A stretch of 64,000 bases of DNA, from NCBI GenBank assembly GCA_023401925.1, contig JAEXDA010000037.1:1-64000 (forward strand), read 5' to 3'. The stretch is from Bacillota bacterium. GTDB taxonomy: Bacteria > Bacillota > UBA4882 > UBA8346. This document shows positions 26,641 to 35,982 of this stretch, in pieces; positions within the stretch are counted from its first letter, which is position 1; each line of letters opens with the position of its first letter. Position numbers and translations under genes: made by a program. The notes under the pieces are model-generated. The model ran no database searches. It was not told the DNA's origin and was given only the letters and a program-made list of their open reading frames with translations.

Positions 26641-27597
26641 ATGTCCGGAATTTGTGTTGTAGGTAGTATCAATATGGATTTAGTAGCCACAGTGGAACGT
26701 TTTCCAAAACCGGGTGAAACAATAATCGGTAAAGAATTTGGGACCTTTCCGGGAGGAAAAGGCGCTAATCAGGCTGTTGCGGCGGGACGCCTCTATCCAT
26801 CCGTCGCTATGGTTGGTAAAGTCGGGGATGATGTTTTTGGAGAACAACAATTAAAAAATCTAAAACAAAATGGCGTCGACACCCGGGGAGTAAAGGCTCA
26901 AACCGGAATTTCCTCCGGCATTGCTGTCATTGAAGTGGATAAATCGGGTGAAAATGATATTATCGTTGTTCCCGGCGCTAATCATTTGGTGGATCGGGAA
27001 TTTATCGATAGCCAAATTTCCTGGATGCTGGAATTCGATGTTTTTTTGTTTCAACTGGAGATTCCCTTGGATACTGCGTTTTATGCGATTCAAAAGTTAA
27101 AAGAACATGGCAAAATGGTTATCTTCGATCCTGCTCCTGCCGGAACTTTACCGGAGAAAATGTATTCATCCATTGATTATATTACGCCCAATGAAACGGA
27201 ACTCCAAATTTTAACCGGGACGGAAGTGTTTGATGAAACCCAGCTGAATCGTGCTGCTTTGAAATTGCTCTCGCAGGGAGTTAAAACGGTGATTCTTAAG
27301 ATTGGCAAAAAGGGCGCTTATTTGATTCGGGAAGACCAATCCACTTATGTCCCGGGATTCAAAGTGGCAACTGTTGATACGACGGCAGCGGGAGATACTT
27401 TTAACGGTGCTTTCGCGGTCGCGCTTGCTCAAGGATTGCCACCGGAAGAATGCGTCAGCTTTGCAAATGCAGCGGCGGCTCTCTCCACAACGGGTAAAGG
27501 AGCTCAGGTTGCAATGCCGCAAATGCAACAAGTGCAGTTTTTGTTAAAACACGCCCAATCGGGAACGTCCCAGGGTATGAAACATCGTATTGATTGA
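26641..27597 (+). CDS. rbsK: Ribokinase
   Basis: 318 aa PfkB-family sugar kinase that phosphorylates D-ribose to ribose 5-phosphate. Motifs are GSINMDLVATVERFPKPGET at the N-terminus, FPGGKGANQAVAAGRL, NETELQILTG, and the catalytic DTTAAGDTFNGAF. The ATG at 26641 follows GGAGGTTGCC; the upstream frame extension to 26587 lacks a ribosome binding site. The product feeds the transketolase encoded next. Confidence 0.93.
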   Translation: MSGICVVGSINMDLVATVERFPKPGETIIGKEFGTFPGGKGANQAVAAGRLYPSVAMVGKVGDDVFGEQQLKNLKQNGVDTRGVKAQTGISSGIAVIEVDKSGENDIIVVPGANHLVDREFIDSQISWMLEFDVFLFQLEIPLDTAFYAIQKLKEHGKMVIFDPAPAGTLPEKMYSSIDYITPNETELQILTGTEVFDETQLNRAALKLLSQGVKTVILKIGKKGAYLIREDQSTYVPGFKVATVDTTAAGDTFNGAFAVALAQGLPPEECVSFANAAAALSTTGKGAQVAMPQMQQVQFLLKHAQSGTSQGMKHRID

Positions 27598-27621
27598 ATT
27601 CGGCAGAGAGGGGGATTTCAT

Positions 27622-28458
27622 TTGTACAGTATTCAGGAATTACGGAAAAAGGCAGTAGAACGTCGAATGGATCTCGTTCAAATGATTTATGACGCCAAAA
27701 CCGGCCATACAGGTGGTGCTTTATCATCGCTAGACATTTTGGTAACTTTATACTATGAAATTATGAATATTGACCCTCAAAATCCAAAATGGGATGACAG
27801 GGATCGGTTCGTATTAAGTAAGGGGCATAGTGTGGAAGGCTATTATACTATCCTTGCCGATTTGGGTTTTTTCCCGAAGGAAGAATTAAAAACTTTCAGC
27901 CGTTACAAGTCGCGCCTTATCGGTCATCCAACTGTTAAGGTACCGGGAATTGAAATGAATTCCGGAGCCCTTGGCCATGGATTATCGACTGCCATTGGAA
28001 TGGCGCTGGCTGGGAAAATGGATGGCAAGGCATATAAAGTTTATGTATTAATGGGTGACGGCGAACAAGCGGAAGGATCGGTTTGGGAAGCGGCGATGGC
28101 GGCCGGACATTATCAATTGGATAATTTAATCGCAATCGTGGACCGTAACCGATTACAGATTAGTGGCAGTACGGAAAATGTTATGCATCTTGAGCCTTTC
28201 GCCGATAAATGGAAAGCTTTCGGTTGGGAGGTGCGGGAAGTCGCCGGGAATGATATTGCCAGTTTGGTTGAACTTTTCCGGAAACTTCCCGCTGTTTCGG
28301 GAAAACCCCACATGGTAATCGCCAATACCACCAAAGGAAAAGGAATTTCGTTTATGGAGAACGCCCCCAAATGGCACCATGGAGTCCCCAGTGATGAACA
28401 AATGCAACAAGCCTTGAAAGAACTAAGGGAACAATGGGAAGAGGTGGCAAACTCATGA
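27622..28458 (+). CDS. Transketolase, N-terminal subunit
   Basis: 278 aa thiamine-diphosphate-binding half of a split transketolase. Motifs include GHTGGALSSLDILVTLYY, SKGHSVEGYYTILADLG, GHGLSTAIGMALAGK and the ThDP/Mg2+ site MGDGEQAEGSVWEAA with DRNRL downstream. It transfers two-carbon units in the non-oxidative pentose phosphate pathway together with the product of 28455. TTG start with GAGAGGGGGA upstream. It is joined to the next gene by a 4-bp overlap. Confidence 0.94.
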   Translation: MYSIQELRKKAVERRMDLVQMIYDAKTGHTGGALSSLDILVTLYYEIMNIDPQNPKWDDRDRFVLSKGHSVEGYYTILADLGFFPKEELKTFSRYKSRLIGHPTVKVPGIEMNSGALGHGLSTAIGMALAGKMDGKAYKVYVLMGDGEQAEGSVWEAAMAAGHYQLDNLIAIVDRNRLQISGSTENVMHLEPFADKWKAFGWEVREVAGNDIASLVELFRKLPAVSGKPHMVIANTTKGKGISFMENAPKWHHGVPSDEQMQQALKELREQWEEVANS

Positions 28459-29393
28459 CCAATACGATACCGTGCCGGAAAATGTTCACGGATACTCTTT
28501 TAGAGCTGGCGAAGAAAGACAAAAACATCATCGTGTTGACGACGGATGCCCGAGGTTCCGTAACCCTTGATAAATTTGCCGAAGAACTGCCGCGGCAGTT
28601 CGTGGAAATTGGAATTGCTGAACAAAATTCGGTCGGAATCGGCGCCGGGCTTGCAACATGTCATAAAAAACCTTTTGTTTGCGGGCCCGCATGTTTCCTT
28701 TCCGCCCGTAGTCTTGAACAGGTGAAAGTTGATGCGGCTTATGCCCATACGAATGTCAAATTGATCGGAGTGAGTGGTGGCGTCAGTTACGGAGCTCTTG
28801 GGACTTCCCATCATTCGTTGCAGGATATCGCGGTGATGCGAGCAATTCCGGGAATAGCAGTTGTCTTGCCTTGCGATATTTATCAGACCCGAAAACTGGT
28901 TGAAACATTAGTCGATTATGATGAGCCTGTTTATGTGAGAATGGGCCGGAATACAGTTCCCAATGTATATACCGAAGATAATGTTCCGTTTCAGTTGGGT
29001 CGCGCCAACCTGTTGCTGGATGGCGGCGATATAACGATTATTGGCACGGGAGAAACCGTGCGGATCGCTTTGGACGCCGGAAAATTTTTGCAGGAAAAAG
29101 GAATCAAGGCCCGGGTGGTCGATATGCACACCCTGAAACCCCTGGATGAAGAAGCTGTTTTAAAAGCAGCCGCTGAAACCGGCCGGATTATTACCATTGA
29201 AGAACATAATATTCATGGCGGATTGGGCGCGGCTGTCGCGGAGGTTGTGTCCCAAAACAGACCCGTACCCATGAAAATATTGGGTATTCCGGATGAAGCC
29301 ACTGTAACCGGAACGTCTGCCGAAGTATTTAAGCATTATGGATTGACTGCCGAAAATGTTGCAGCGATTGCCCGAAAAATGGTGGAGGTGTAA
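28455..29393 (+). CDS. Transketolase, C-terminal subunit
   Basis: 312 aa second half of the split transketolase (pyrimidine-binding and C-terminal domains). Features are VLTTDARGS, FVEIGIAEQNSVGIGAGLA with the catalytic Glu, GVSYGALGTSHHSLQD, VRMGRNTVP and IITIEEHNIHGGLGAAVAE. The start is placed at ATG 28455 with GAGGTGG upstream, overlapping the preceding stop by 4 bp; the upstream in-frame ATG at 28434 lies inside the previous gene. Confidence 0.94.
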   Translation: MTNTIPCRKMFTDTLLELAKKDKNIIVLTTDARGSVTLDKFAEELPRQFVEIGIAEQNSVGIGAGLATCHKKPFVCGPACFLSARSLEQVKVDAAYAHTNVKLIGVSGGVSYGALGTSHHSLQDIAVMRAIPGIAVVLPCDIYQTRKLVETLVDYDEPVYVRMGRNTVPNVYTEDNVPFQLGRANLLLDGGDITIIGTGETVRIALDAGKFLQEKGIKARVVDMHTLKPLDEEAVLKAAAETGRIITIEEHNIHGGLGAAVAEVVSQNRPVPMKILGIPDEATVTGTSAEVFKHYGLTAENVAAIARKMVEV

Positions 29394-29399
29394 TGAAGA

Positions 29400-30890
29400 A
29401 TGGCTTCCTTCATTTTGGCAATCGACCAATCGACTTCGGGCACTAAAGCCATTATCTTTGATGAATCGGCCCACCTGGTTTGCCGTTCGACAGTCGAACA
29501 CCGGCAATTTTATCCCAATCCCGGTTGGGTTCAGCACGATGCTGTGGAAATTTATCAAAAGACCTTACAAGCCATCCAAGAAGTTTTGGAAAACAGCCAC
29601 ATTAACAAAGATCAGCTTCGGGCCCTCTCCATTACCAATCAACGGGAAACCGCGCTTATCTGGGATAAAAACACCGGTATGCCGGTTTATCATGCAATCG
29701 TATGGCAGTGCCAAAGGGCGGGAGCAATTTGCAAAGATATAGCCGCCAGAGGGTTTGCCAGAACAATTAAAGAAAAAACCGGACTGGTTCTTTCGCCTTA
29801 TTTTTCCGCGCCGAAAATGAAATGGATATTGGATAACGTCGCCGGGATTAGGGAAAAAGCGGAAAGCGGTTCACTCTTTTTTGGAACCATCGATAGCTGG
29901 CTGATATGGAATCTCAGCGGCGGCAAAATTCATGTCACGGATTTTTCCAATGCCAGCAGAACCTTATTATTCAACATTCATGATTTGGAATGGGACCGGG
30001 AATTATTAGATATCTTCACCATACCACGGAGTATGATGCCCGAAGTTAAGTTTTCCGATGAGATTTTTGGGCATACATCCTGCAAAGGGATTCTATCCCG
30101 AGAGATCCCGATTTCAGGGGTCATGGGTGATTCCCATGCCGCGCTGTTTGGTCAGAATTGTTTTAAAAAGGGAATGGTCAAAGCCACTTATGGAACGGGT
30201 TCGTCAATTATGATGAATATTGGGGACAAGTCTCTGAATTCGGAAAGCGGGATTGTAAGTTCTATAGCCTGGGGAATGAACCGGAAAGTGGACTACGTAT
30301 TCGAAGGAAATATCAATTGCACCGGGGCCACCATTAAGTGGCTGGTGGATGATTTGAAATTACTTGCTAGTTCTAAAGAAGCCGGTGGTATCGCAGCTTC
30401 GATCGATGATACCGGCGGAGTCTATTTGGTTCCGGCTTTTGTGGGACTCGGCGCGCCCTATTGGGATAGTGAGGCCAGAGCGAGCATTCAAGGTATGACC
30501 CGTGGAACAGGGAAAGCGCACCTGGTTAGAGCGGCTGAAGAATCGATTGCTTATCAGATTAAGGATATTGTTGATTTGATGGCCCAGGAATCTTCCGTTT
30601 CCCTTGGTGAATTACGGGTTGACGGTGGTCCGACCAAAGATGACTTTTTGATGCAGTTTCAATCGGATGTGCTGGGAGTTGATGTTGTACGCAACCGCAT
30701 CGAGGAATTATCGGCTTTGGGCTCGGCCTATATGGCCGGCCTGGCAGTAGGGATCTGGCGAAATCTGGAGGGAATCCAAAGTCTGCGGATTCAGGATGCC
30801 GTATTTCACAGCCAAATGGATGAGACTAGAAGAGAAAAACTTTATCAAGGTTGGAAGAAAGCTGTTGAACGGACATTATCAAAAAATTGA
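29400..30890 (+). CDS. FGGY-family carbohydrate kinase, glycerol-kinase-like
   Basis: 496 aa. ATP-dependent sugar or polyol kinase with phosphate-1 loop AIDQSTSGTKAIIFD, SITNQRETALIWDKNTG, SWLIWNLSGG, the catalytic Asp in MGDSHAALFGQ, GTGSSIMMNIG, and a C-terminal VDGGPTKDDFLMQFQ segment. Overall it is closest to GlpK, but the operon has pentose-pathway neighbours and no glycerol genes, so a ketopentose such as ribulose or xylulose is a plausible substrate. This would make it a second kinase beside ribokinase. A good ribosome binding site, GGAGGTG, lies upstream. Confidence 0.9.
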   Translation: MASFILAIDQSTSGTKAIIFDESAHLVCRSTVEHRQFYPNPGWVQHDAVEIYQKTLQAIQEVLENSHINKDQLRALSITNQRETALIWDKNTGMPVYHAIVWQCQRAGAICKDIAARGFARTIKEKTGLVLSPYFSAPKMKWILDNVAGIREKAESGSLFFGTIDSWLIWNLSGGKIHVTDFSNASRTLLFNIHDLEWDRELLDIFTIPRSMMPEVKFSDEIFGHTSCKGILSREIPISGVMGDSHAALFGQNCFKKGMVKATYGTGSSIMMNIGDKSLNSESGIVSSIAWGMNRKVDYVFEGNINCTGATIKWLVDDLKLLASSKEAGGIAASIDDTGGVYLVPAFVGLGAPYWDSEARASIQGMTRGTGKAHLVRAAEESIAYQIKDIVDLMAQESSVSLGELRVDGGPTKDDFLMQFQSDVLGVDVVRNRIEELSALGSAYMAGLAVGIWRNLEGIQSLRIQDAVFHSQMDETRREKLYQGWKKAVERTLSKN

Positions 30891-30932
30891 AAGAATTGTT
30901 TTATCGAAAATATTTTTACGAGGAGGATACTT

Positions 30933-32342
30933 ATGAAAAAAACAACTTTTGGCGTGATTGTCAGCAATCGCAGCTTTTTCCCGTCGCATCTGGTTACCGA
31001 GGGTCGTGCGGCGATTACGGCGAAACTAAAGAAAATGGGTTATGACGTGGTAATTTTGTCCGAGCAGGATACTCCTTTGGGCGCTGTGGTTACACTCTCC
31101 GATGCTAAAAAATGTGCGGCTTTATTTCAAAAAAACCGTGAATTCATTGACGGGATTATCATTTGTCTTCCTAATTTCGGAGAAGAAATCGGTGTTGCAA
31201 GCGCTATTGAAATGTCAAAGCTTGATGTTCCAGTGCTGGTGCAAGCCTGTGACGATGACCCCAACAAGCTGGACCTGGCAAACCGTAATGATAGTTTTTG
31301 CGGCAAGTTATCGGTGTGCAACGGTTTATATCAACGCGGAATTAAATATACAATGACCACATTGCATACTTGTGCTATTGAAAGCAAGGAATTAACCGAT
31401 GACATCGAGGGTTTTGAGAAAATATGCAGAGTTGTAAAAGGAATCCGGAATGCCAGAATCGGGGCTATCGGTACCAGGCCGAATGCTTTCCAAACCGTCC
31501 GCTATTCGGAGAAATTGCTTCAAGCTTCCGGGATTACCGTATCGACTGTCGATTTATCGGAGATTATATTTGCCGCCCAAAAGATGATTGACGATGAAAT
31601 GGTTGGTAAACGGACAGCCGAAATTAAGGCTTATGGCAGAATTGATTCCAAGGTGCCGGAAGAGAAAATCATCAAACAGGCAAAATTGTCATTGACACTT
31701 GAAAAATGGATTGCGGAAAACGAATGTGACGCCAGTGCCATTCAATGCTGGGATTCCCTCGAAAATAATTATGGCTGTGCGGCTTGCCTTTCTATGAGCA
31801 TGATGGGGGAAAAAGGGAAACCTAGCGCTTGTGAAACCGACGTCACCGGGGCATTGACCATGTATGCCCTTTATCTGGCCTCGGGTCAGCCTTCCGGTTA
31901 TCTGGATTGGAACAACAACTTCGGCGATGATCGGGATATTTGTATCAGCCAGCATTGCTCCAATTTCCCCAAGAGTTTTTTTGGAACCGAATTTGAGATC
32001 GCAAATCTGGATATTTTGGGTACTACGATCGGGACGGAAAAATGCTTTGGGGCTCTAAAGGCCCAGGTAGTATCCGGTCCGATGACTTTCGCCAAAATAT
32101 CCACTGACGATATCCGTGGGAAAATCAAGGTTTATATTGGCGAAGGGGAATTCCTCGACCAAAAAGTCAATAGTTTCGGTGGCTTGACATTGTGCAAGAT
32201 ACCGGGATTGCAAAAGTTAATGAATTATATTTGTCAAAATGGTTTTGAACATCATGTGGCCATGAACCGATCATTAACGGCAAAGATTTTGGAAGAAGCG
32301 TTGGGAAAATACATGGGCTGGGATGTATATATTCACTCTTAA
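30933..32342 (+). CDS. L-fucose/L-arabinose isomerase family protein
   Basis: 469 aa, COG2407-like aldose-ketose isomerase. A Rossmann-type N-terminal half (about 1-200; MKKTTFGVIVSNRSFFPSHL, ALPNFGEEIG-like LPNFGEEIGVASAI) is followed by a central domain with CWDSLENNYG and the acidic pair in ACETDVTGAL expected to bind Mn2+, then SQHCSNFP and the C-terminal beta domain. Known relatives isomerise fucose, arabinose or D-arabinose. Next to two kinases and a transketolase, an aldopentose-to-ketopentose step is likely. The exact sugar cannot be read from the sequence. AGGAGG precedes the ATG. Confidence 0.85.
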   Translation: MKKTTFGVIVSNRSFFPSHLVTEGRAAITAKLKKMGYDVVILSEQDTPLGAVVTLSDAKKCAALFQKNREFIDGIIICLPNFGEEIGVASAIEMSKLDVPVLVQACDDDPNKLDLANRNDSFCGKLSVCNGLYQRGIKYTMTTLHTCAIESKELTDDIEGFEKICRVVKGIRNARIGAIGTRPNAFQTVRYSEKLLQASGITVSTVDLSEIIFAAQKMIDDEMVGKRTAEIKAYGRIDSKVPEEKIIKQAKLSLTLEKWIAENECDASAIQCWDSLENNYGCAACLSMSMMGEKGKPSACETDVTGALTMYALYLASGQPSGYLDWNNNFGDDRDICISQHCSNFPKSFFGTEFEIANLDILGTTIGTEKCFGALKAQVVSGPMTFAKISTDDIRGKIKVYIGEGEFLDQKVNSFGGLTLCKIPGLQKLMNYICQNGFEHHVAMNRSLTAKILEEALGKYMGWDVYIHS

Positions 32343-32354
32343 GGGAATTTATTG

Positions 32355-32407
32355 TTGATTTTTAGTAAGAATTGATTACAATAGGATTATCAATCGCGCG
32401 TGTGCGC
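32355..32407 (+). promoter_or_regulatory. Promoter and candidate operator of the LacI gene
   Basis: TTGATT (32355-32360), a 16-nt spacer, TACAAT (32377-32382), then inverted repeat GCGC-GTGT-GCGC (32396-32407) at about +7. The position suits autorepression by the LacI-type product; the repeat is short and lacks the usual central CG, so the operator claim is tentative. Confidence 0.45.
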
Positions 32408-32424
32408 CATAGGAGTCGTTCATT

Positions 32425-33453
32425 ATGCCATTACGAATTAAAGATATAGCGGATGAATTGGGTATATCGCCTGCAACCGTCTCTTTAGTGCTTAATAATA
32501 AGCCCGGAATCAGCGAAGAAACCCGGCAAAAAATACTGAAACTGGTTGAGGACAAAGGTTATACAACCAATTTACTTTCAAAGCCGGCCTTTAAAAACAA
32601 TCGTAACATCCGATTCGTAATTTATAAAAAACATGGAAAAGTAGTATCGGAAACCCCGTTTTTTTCGGAATTGATGGAAGGTATTGATAAAGAGGCCCGG
32701 GAAGAAGGATATAATGTTCTTGTCTCCTATATGAATGAAGTCGATAATACCAAAATGGATGTATTACGGGTTTTGGAAGAAACATCGCCGGATGGGATAT
32801 TGTTGCTTGCCACGGAAATGGAACAGGAAGATATTGAACCCTTTAAGCAATTATTCCTGCCAATGGTACTGCTCGACAGTCATTTCGAGTATGAGCGCCA
32901 GTTGGATATCGTCATCATCAACAACCGGCAGGGTACATACGAAGCAGTTAAATATCTTGCCGACCAGGGCCACACTGAAATCGGTTATCTTCATAGTTCG
33001 GTCTGGATCAATAATTTTGATGAACGGAAGTCGGGTTTCTTGAACGCCTTAAACAATTGCGGCCTTAAGTTTAATAAACATCATTTATTGGAAATTGAGC
33101 CTACGATGGAAGGCGCTTATAATGATGTACTTAAATACCTGCAATTAAAGGGTTCCCTTCCTTCAGCTTTTTTTGCGGACAACGATATCATTGCCTTTGG
33201 CGCGATTAAGGCCATGAGAGAACAAGGAATCAATATTCCCCAGGATGTATCGATCATTGGTTTTGATGATATGCCTTTTTGCGAAATGATTGATCCCCCG
33301 CTGACTACCTTACGCGTTTATAAACAGAGAATGGGCCGGATTGCTGTGAAAAGGCTCATTGAAAAGATTGAACATAACCCGGAAGAAGTGATACAAGTTC
33401 GGGTCAATACTGAATTTGTAGAAAGGAAAAGCGTTCTCAAAAAGCTAAAATAA
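32425..33453 (+). CDS. LacI-family transcriptional regulator
   Basis: 342 aa. The N-terminal helix-turn-helix and hinge (RIKDIADELGISPATVSLVL, then NNKPGISEETRQKIL) match the family precisely. The ligand domain (about 60-335) is of the sugar-binding type I fold, with FFADNDIIAFGAIKAMREQG and SIIGFDDMPFCEM. It is the last gene of the pentose region and is the obvious candidate regulator of the operon at 21509, sensing the imported sugar or a phosphorylated product. Confidence 0.95.
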   Translation: MPLRIKDIADELGISPATVSLVLNNKPGISEETRQKILKLVEDKGYTTNLLSKPAFKNNRNIRFVIYKKHGKVVSETPFFSELMEGIDKEAREEGYNVLVSYMNEVDNTKMDVLRVLEETSPDGILLLATEMEQEDIEPFKQLFLPMVLLDSHFEYERQLDIVIINNRQGTYEAVKYLADQGHTEIGYLHSSVWINNFDERKSGFLNALNNCGLKFNKHHLLEIEPTMEGAYNDVLKYLQLKGSLPSAFFADNDIIAFGAIKAMREQGINIPQDVSIIGFDDMPFCEMIDPPLTTLRVYKQRMGRIAVKRLIEKIEHNPEEVIQVRVNTEFVERKSVLKKLK

Positions 33454-33523
33454 ACAGTTTGGGCGCCTATAATATCTTCCGTTTCAATAAATTCGTATTT
33501 ATTATTTCTTTTCAACGAAAAGA

Positions 33524-33557
33524 GGTTCTCTCCGGAAACGGGAGAATCTTTTCTTTT
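33524..33557 (+). terminator. Terminator after the LacI gene
   Basis: GGTTCTC-T-CCG pairs with CGGGAGAATC across a GAAA tetraloop with one bulged T, followed by TTTTCTTTT. Confidence 0.8.
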
Positions 33558-33593
33558 ATATTCATATATATTCATACTTTGGAGTGATCATCA

Positions 33594-34181
33594 ATGCAAA
33601 CCTTACCCCTTGCAATTACCCTCTTTTTTGTGCTGGACCCTTTCGGCAATCTCCCGGTAGTGCTTGGGTTGTTAACTCATGTTGACCCCAAACGCCATCT
33701 CAAAATCGTAATTCGTGAATTAATCCTTTCCCTTTTGCTTTTAACGGTTTTCTATGCGGTGGGTCCGTGGTTTTTGAATATCCTGGAGATTGGTCCCTCG
33801 GATCTGAAGATCTGCGGGGGTGTGGTTTTGGGAATTATCGCCTTACGGCTGGTATTTCCGGACGAACGCCTCGCCAGTGCCAAGGAGGATCATAGTGAAC
33901 CCTTTATTGTGCCGATGGCTATACCCCTGATTGTCGGTCCGTCGGCTTTGGCTACGGTGATGATCATGGCCGCCCAATCAGCTACCCAACCTTTCGTGGG
34001 CTTAGCCATGATGGGGCTGGCTTGGCTTGCGACCGCAGTTCTTTTGCTGGTGGGAGTCTTTATGGGGACTTTGATTCCAGCCCGGTTATTGGTTGCGCTG
34101 GAACGTTTATCCGGGCTGTTGCTGGCTGTAATCGCGGTGCACATGGTAATGACCGGAGTGCAGAGTTATTTGTTCAGGTAG
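33594..34181 (+). CDS. MarC-family integral membrane protein
   Basis: 195 aa with six membrane segments. Family motifs are FFVLDPFGNLPVVLGLL at the N-terminus, the glycine-rich ICGGVVLGIIALRLV, and PMAIPLIVGPSALATVM in the second repeat. The biochemical role of MarC/UPF0056 proteins is unsettled, although they were once linked to antibiotic resistance. The gene stands alone, with GGAGTGATC upstream. Confidence 0.92.
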   Translation: MQTLPLAITLFFVLDPFGNLPVVLGLLTHVDPKRHLKIVIRELILSLLLLTVFYAVGPWFLNILEIGPSDLKICGGVVLGIIALRLVFPDERLASAKEDHSEPFIVPMAIPLIVGPSALATVMIMAAQSATQPFVGLAMMGLAWLATAVLLLVGVFMGTLIPARLLVALERLSGLLLAVIAVHMVMTGVQSYLFR

Positions 34182-34250
34182 CCATCGGTCTGGGCCGGTG
34201 GTTTACTCTTGAGTATCAAACCACGGAGAATAAAGAGTTATTTCCCTCCA

Positions 34251-35000
34251 TTAGTCCTGTTCGGTCAGGACCAGCGGGCCGTTTTTGGTAATGGCGATAG
34301 TATGTTCATATTGGGCCGACAGGCTGCCGTCGACTGTTCTGGCCGTCCACCCGTTTGAGTCGATTGTCAGGCCGTAAGCCCCAACATTAATCATGGGCTC
34401 GATGGTAAAAACCATCCCTTCCTTGAGAATAATCCCTCTGTTGGGATGGCCAAAATGGAGGACTTCCGGGCCTTCATGCATGGACTGGCCGATGCCGTGC
34501 CCTGTATAATCCCGCACCACGGAAAATCCATTGGATTCCGCATGCTCCTGTACAGCATGGGCAATATCGCCGAGGCGGTTACCGCTGACAGCCTTTTGGA
34601 TACCAAGGTAAAGAGATTCTTTGGTAACCCGAAGGAGTTTTTCAGCTTGGGGAGATACTTTTCCAACCGGATAGGACCAGGCGGAATCGGCCATCCAGCC
34701 ATTGAGGTTTATAACCATATCAATGGTGACGATATCGCCTTCCTGGAGCGGTTTTTGGGTGGGAAAGGCATGACAGATTTCGTCATTGACTGAAGCGCAG
34801 GTTGCGAAAGGATAGCCGTGATAACCCTTTTGCTCGGCTTTTGCCCCGTGGGAACGGATGAATTTATCGGCAAAGTCATTAATTTGCATGGTGGTGATAC
34901 CCGGGCGGATGTATTTGCGGAGCTCCCGGTGGCAGGCAGTCAGGACTTTACCGGCCTTGGCCATGAGCTCAATCTGTTCGGGAGTTTTAATGATAATCAA
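34251..35000 (-). CDS. map: Methionine aminopeptidase, type I
   Basis: 249 aa. Removes the N-terminal methionine from new proteins using two metal ions. Metal ligands are all visible: the two Asp in VTIDMVINLNGWMADSAW, His in HGIGQSMHEGPEV, Glu in FTIEPMINVG, and the last Glu in YEHTIAITKNG. Start TTG at 35000 with GGAGGAAAAC upstream. It is not in the usual adk-map-infA ribosomal cluster, so it may be an extra copy. Confidence 0.95.
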   Translation of the reverse strand: MIIIKTPEQIELMAKAGKVLTACHRELRKYIRPGITTMQINDFADKFIRSHGAKAEQKGYHGYPFATCASVNDEICHAFPTQKPLQEGDIVTIDMVINLNGWMADSAWSYPVGKVSPQAEKLLRVTKESLYLGIQKAVSGNRLGDIAHAVQEHAESNGFSVVRDYTGHGIGQSMHEGPEVLHFGHPNRGIILKEGMVFTIEPMINVGAYGLTIDSNGWTARTVDGSLSAQYEHTIAITKNGPLVLTEQD

Positions 35001-35211
35001 TTGTTTTCCTCCTTGGTAAGCGGAACCGGAGTGACCTGTAAGGCATGATCCTTTGCGGGCATCCCGTTGTTCTGTTATAGTGAATCAATAGGGGATTTTT
35101 CTTTTTTTAATACTCCATATGAATTATATACTATGTTTTGGGGGTTGACAAAGTTATTTTGCGACTCGATTCATTTTCCGAACCACAGAAAGAATTCATT
35201 GAAGATTGTTT

Positions 35212-35700
35212 CTAACACATCACTACAATCTCATAGGGGGTTGTTTGAGCTGGAATACTTCTGGTTGTTGGCCCGTAAACCACAATAAGGTCGCGGTTTC
35301 CCGGGTCTCCTGTAAAAAGTTGCCCGTTTTCCAGTACAATCAGAGTTTCCTGTGAGATGTTTAATTTTAAAGTACCGTCACTGCTCAATAAATACCTGTT
35401 GAAACGGTCGACTTTTACAGTTTGCCCCTGTCTCGCTCCGGCCATTACAATGGCTATAAGTTGCGGCGGGTAAATAAAAGGCGCCGGGGCGTTTCCATCG
35501 TAAAACCCGGTCACTTTTTCTCCCGCCAGCATCATTTGATGATTTACAAAATAGGTGGTTGGCAGAATGACAAAATTTATGATCCTGCCCTCAGTATTTT
35601 CTACGGACATTAAAAGATTGCAGCTTTCTTTTCCATCCATCTCGATCCCCATGTTCTCAATTCTCGATATAATCCCGGTAAAAGATTGAAAGTTCACCAC
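35212..35700 (-). CDS. Conserved hypothetical protein, 162 aa
   Basis: I recognise the general pattern from uncharacterised Bacillota proteins but know no function. It is small, rich in beta-forming residues, has no signal peptide or membrane segment, and its most distinctive stretches are NFVILPTTYFVNHQMM, GEKVTGFYDGNAPAPFIYPP, LSSDGTLKLNISQET and VVYGPTTRSIPAQTTPYE. GGAGGGGAAAACC precedes the ATG on the minus strand. Its isolated position gives no functional hint. Confidence 0.75.
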   Translation of the reverse strand: MVNFQSFTGIISRIENMGIEMDGKESCNLLMSVENTEGRIINFVILPTTYFVNHQMMLAGEKVTGFYDGNAPAPFIYPPQLIAIVMAGARQGQTVKVDRFNRYLLSSDGTLKLNISQETLIVLENGQLFTGDPGNRDLIVVYGPTTRSIPAQTTPYEIVVMC

Positions 35701-35982
35701 GGTTTTCCCCTCCAGTGAAATAAGGATATCTATGTTTTTAGTATATGTTTGAATGAAGAAAGTGTTTAAGAACGGAAATGGAAATGTCAGACATCAAATT
35801 CCATGGATGAAAGGTAAAAGAGGAAATCGTGGCGCTTACGGCGAAGGCTTGAAGGTAAGCTAAAATCGTTATCGTATGATGTGTATGCTTGCTCGTTTTT
35901 TTCGGCATTCATTCCATTTTAAGGTGAATCATTTAATGGTTGCATCTTCATTGAAAACAAAACTGGAAAAGGAGTTTGCTAG

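Noticed and set aside
35067..35288. 73-codon frame on the plus strand near the map gene
   Set aside because: It runs into the opposite strand of the conserved gene at 35212, lacks a ribosome binding site and has no protein-like pattern.
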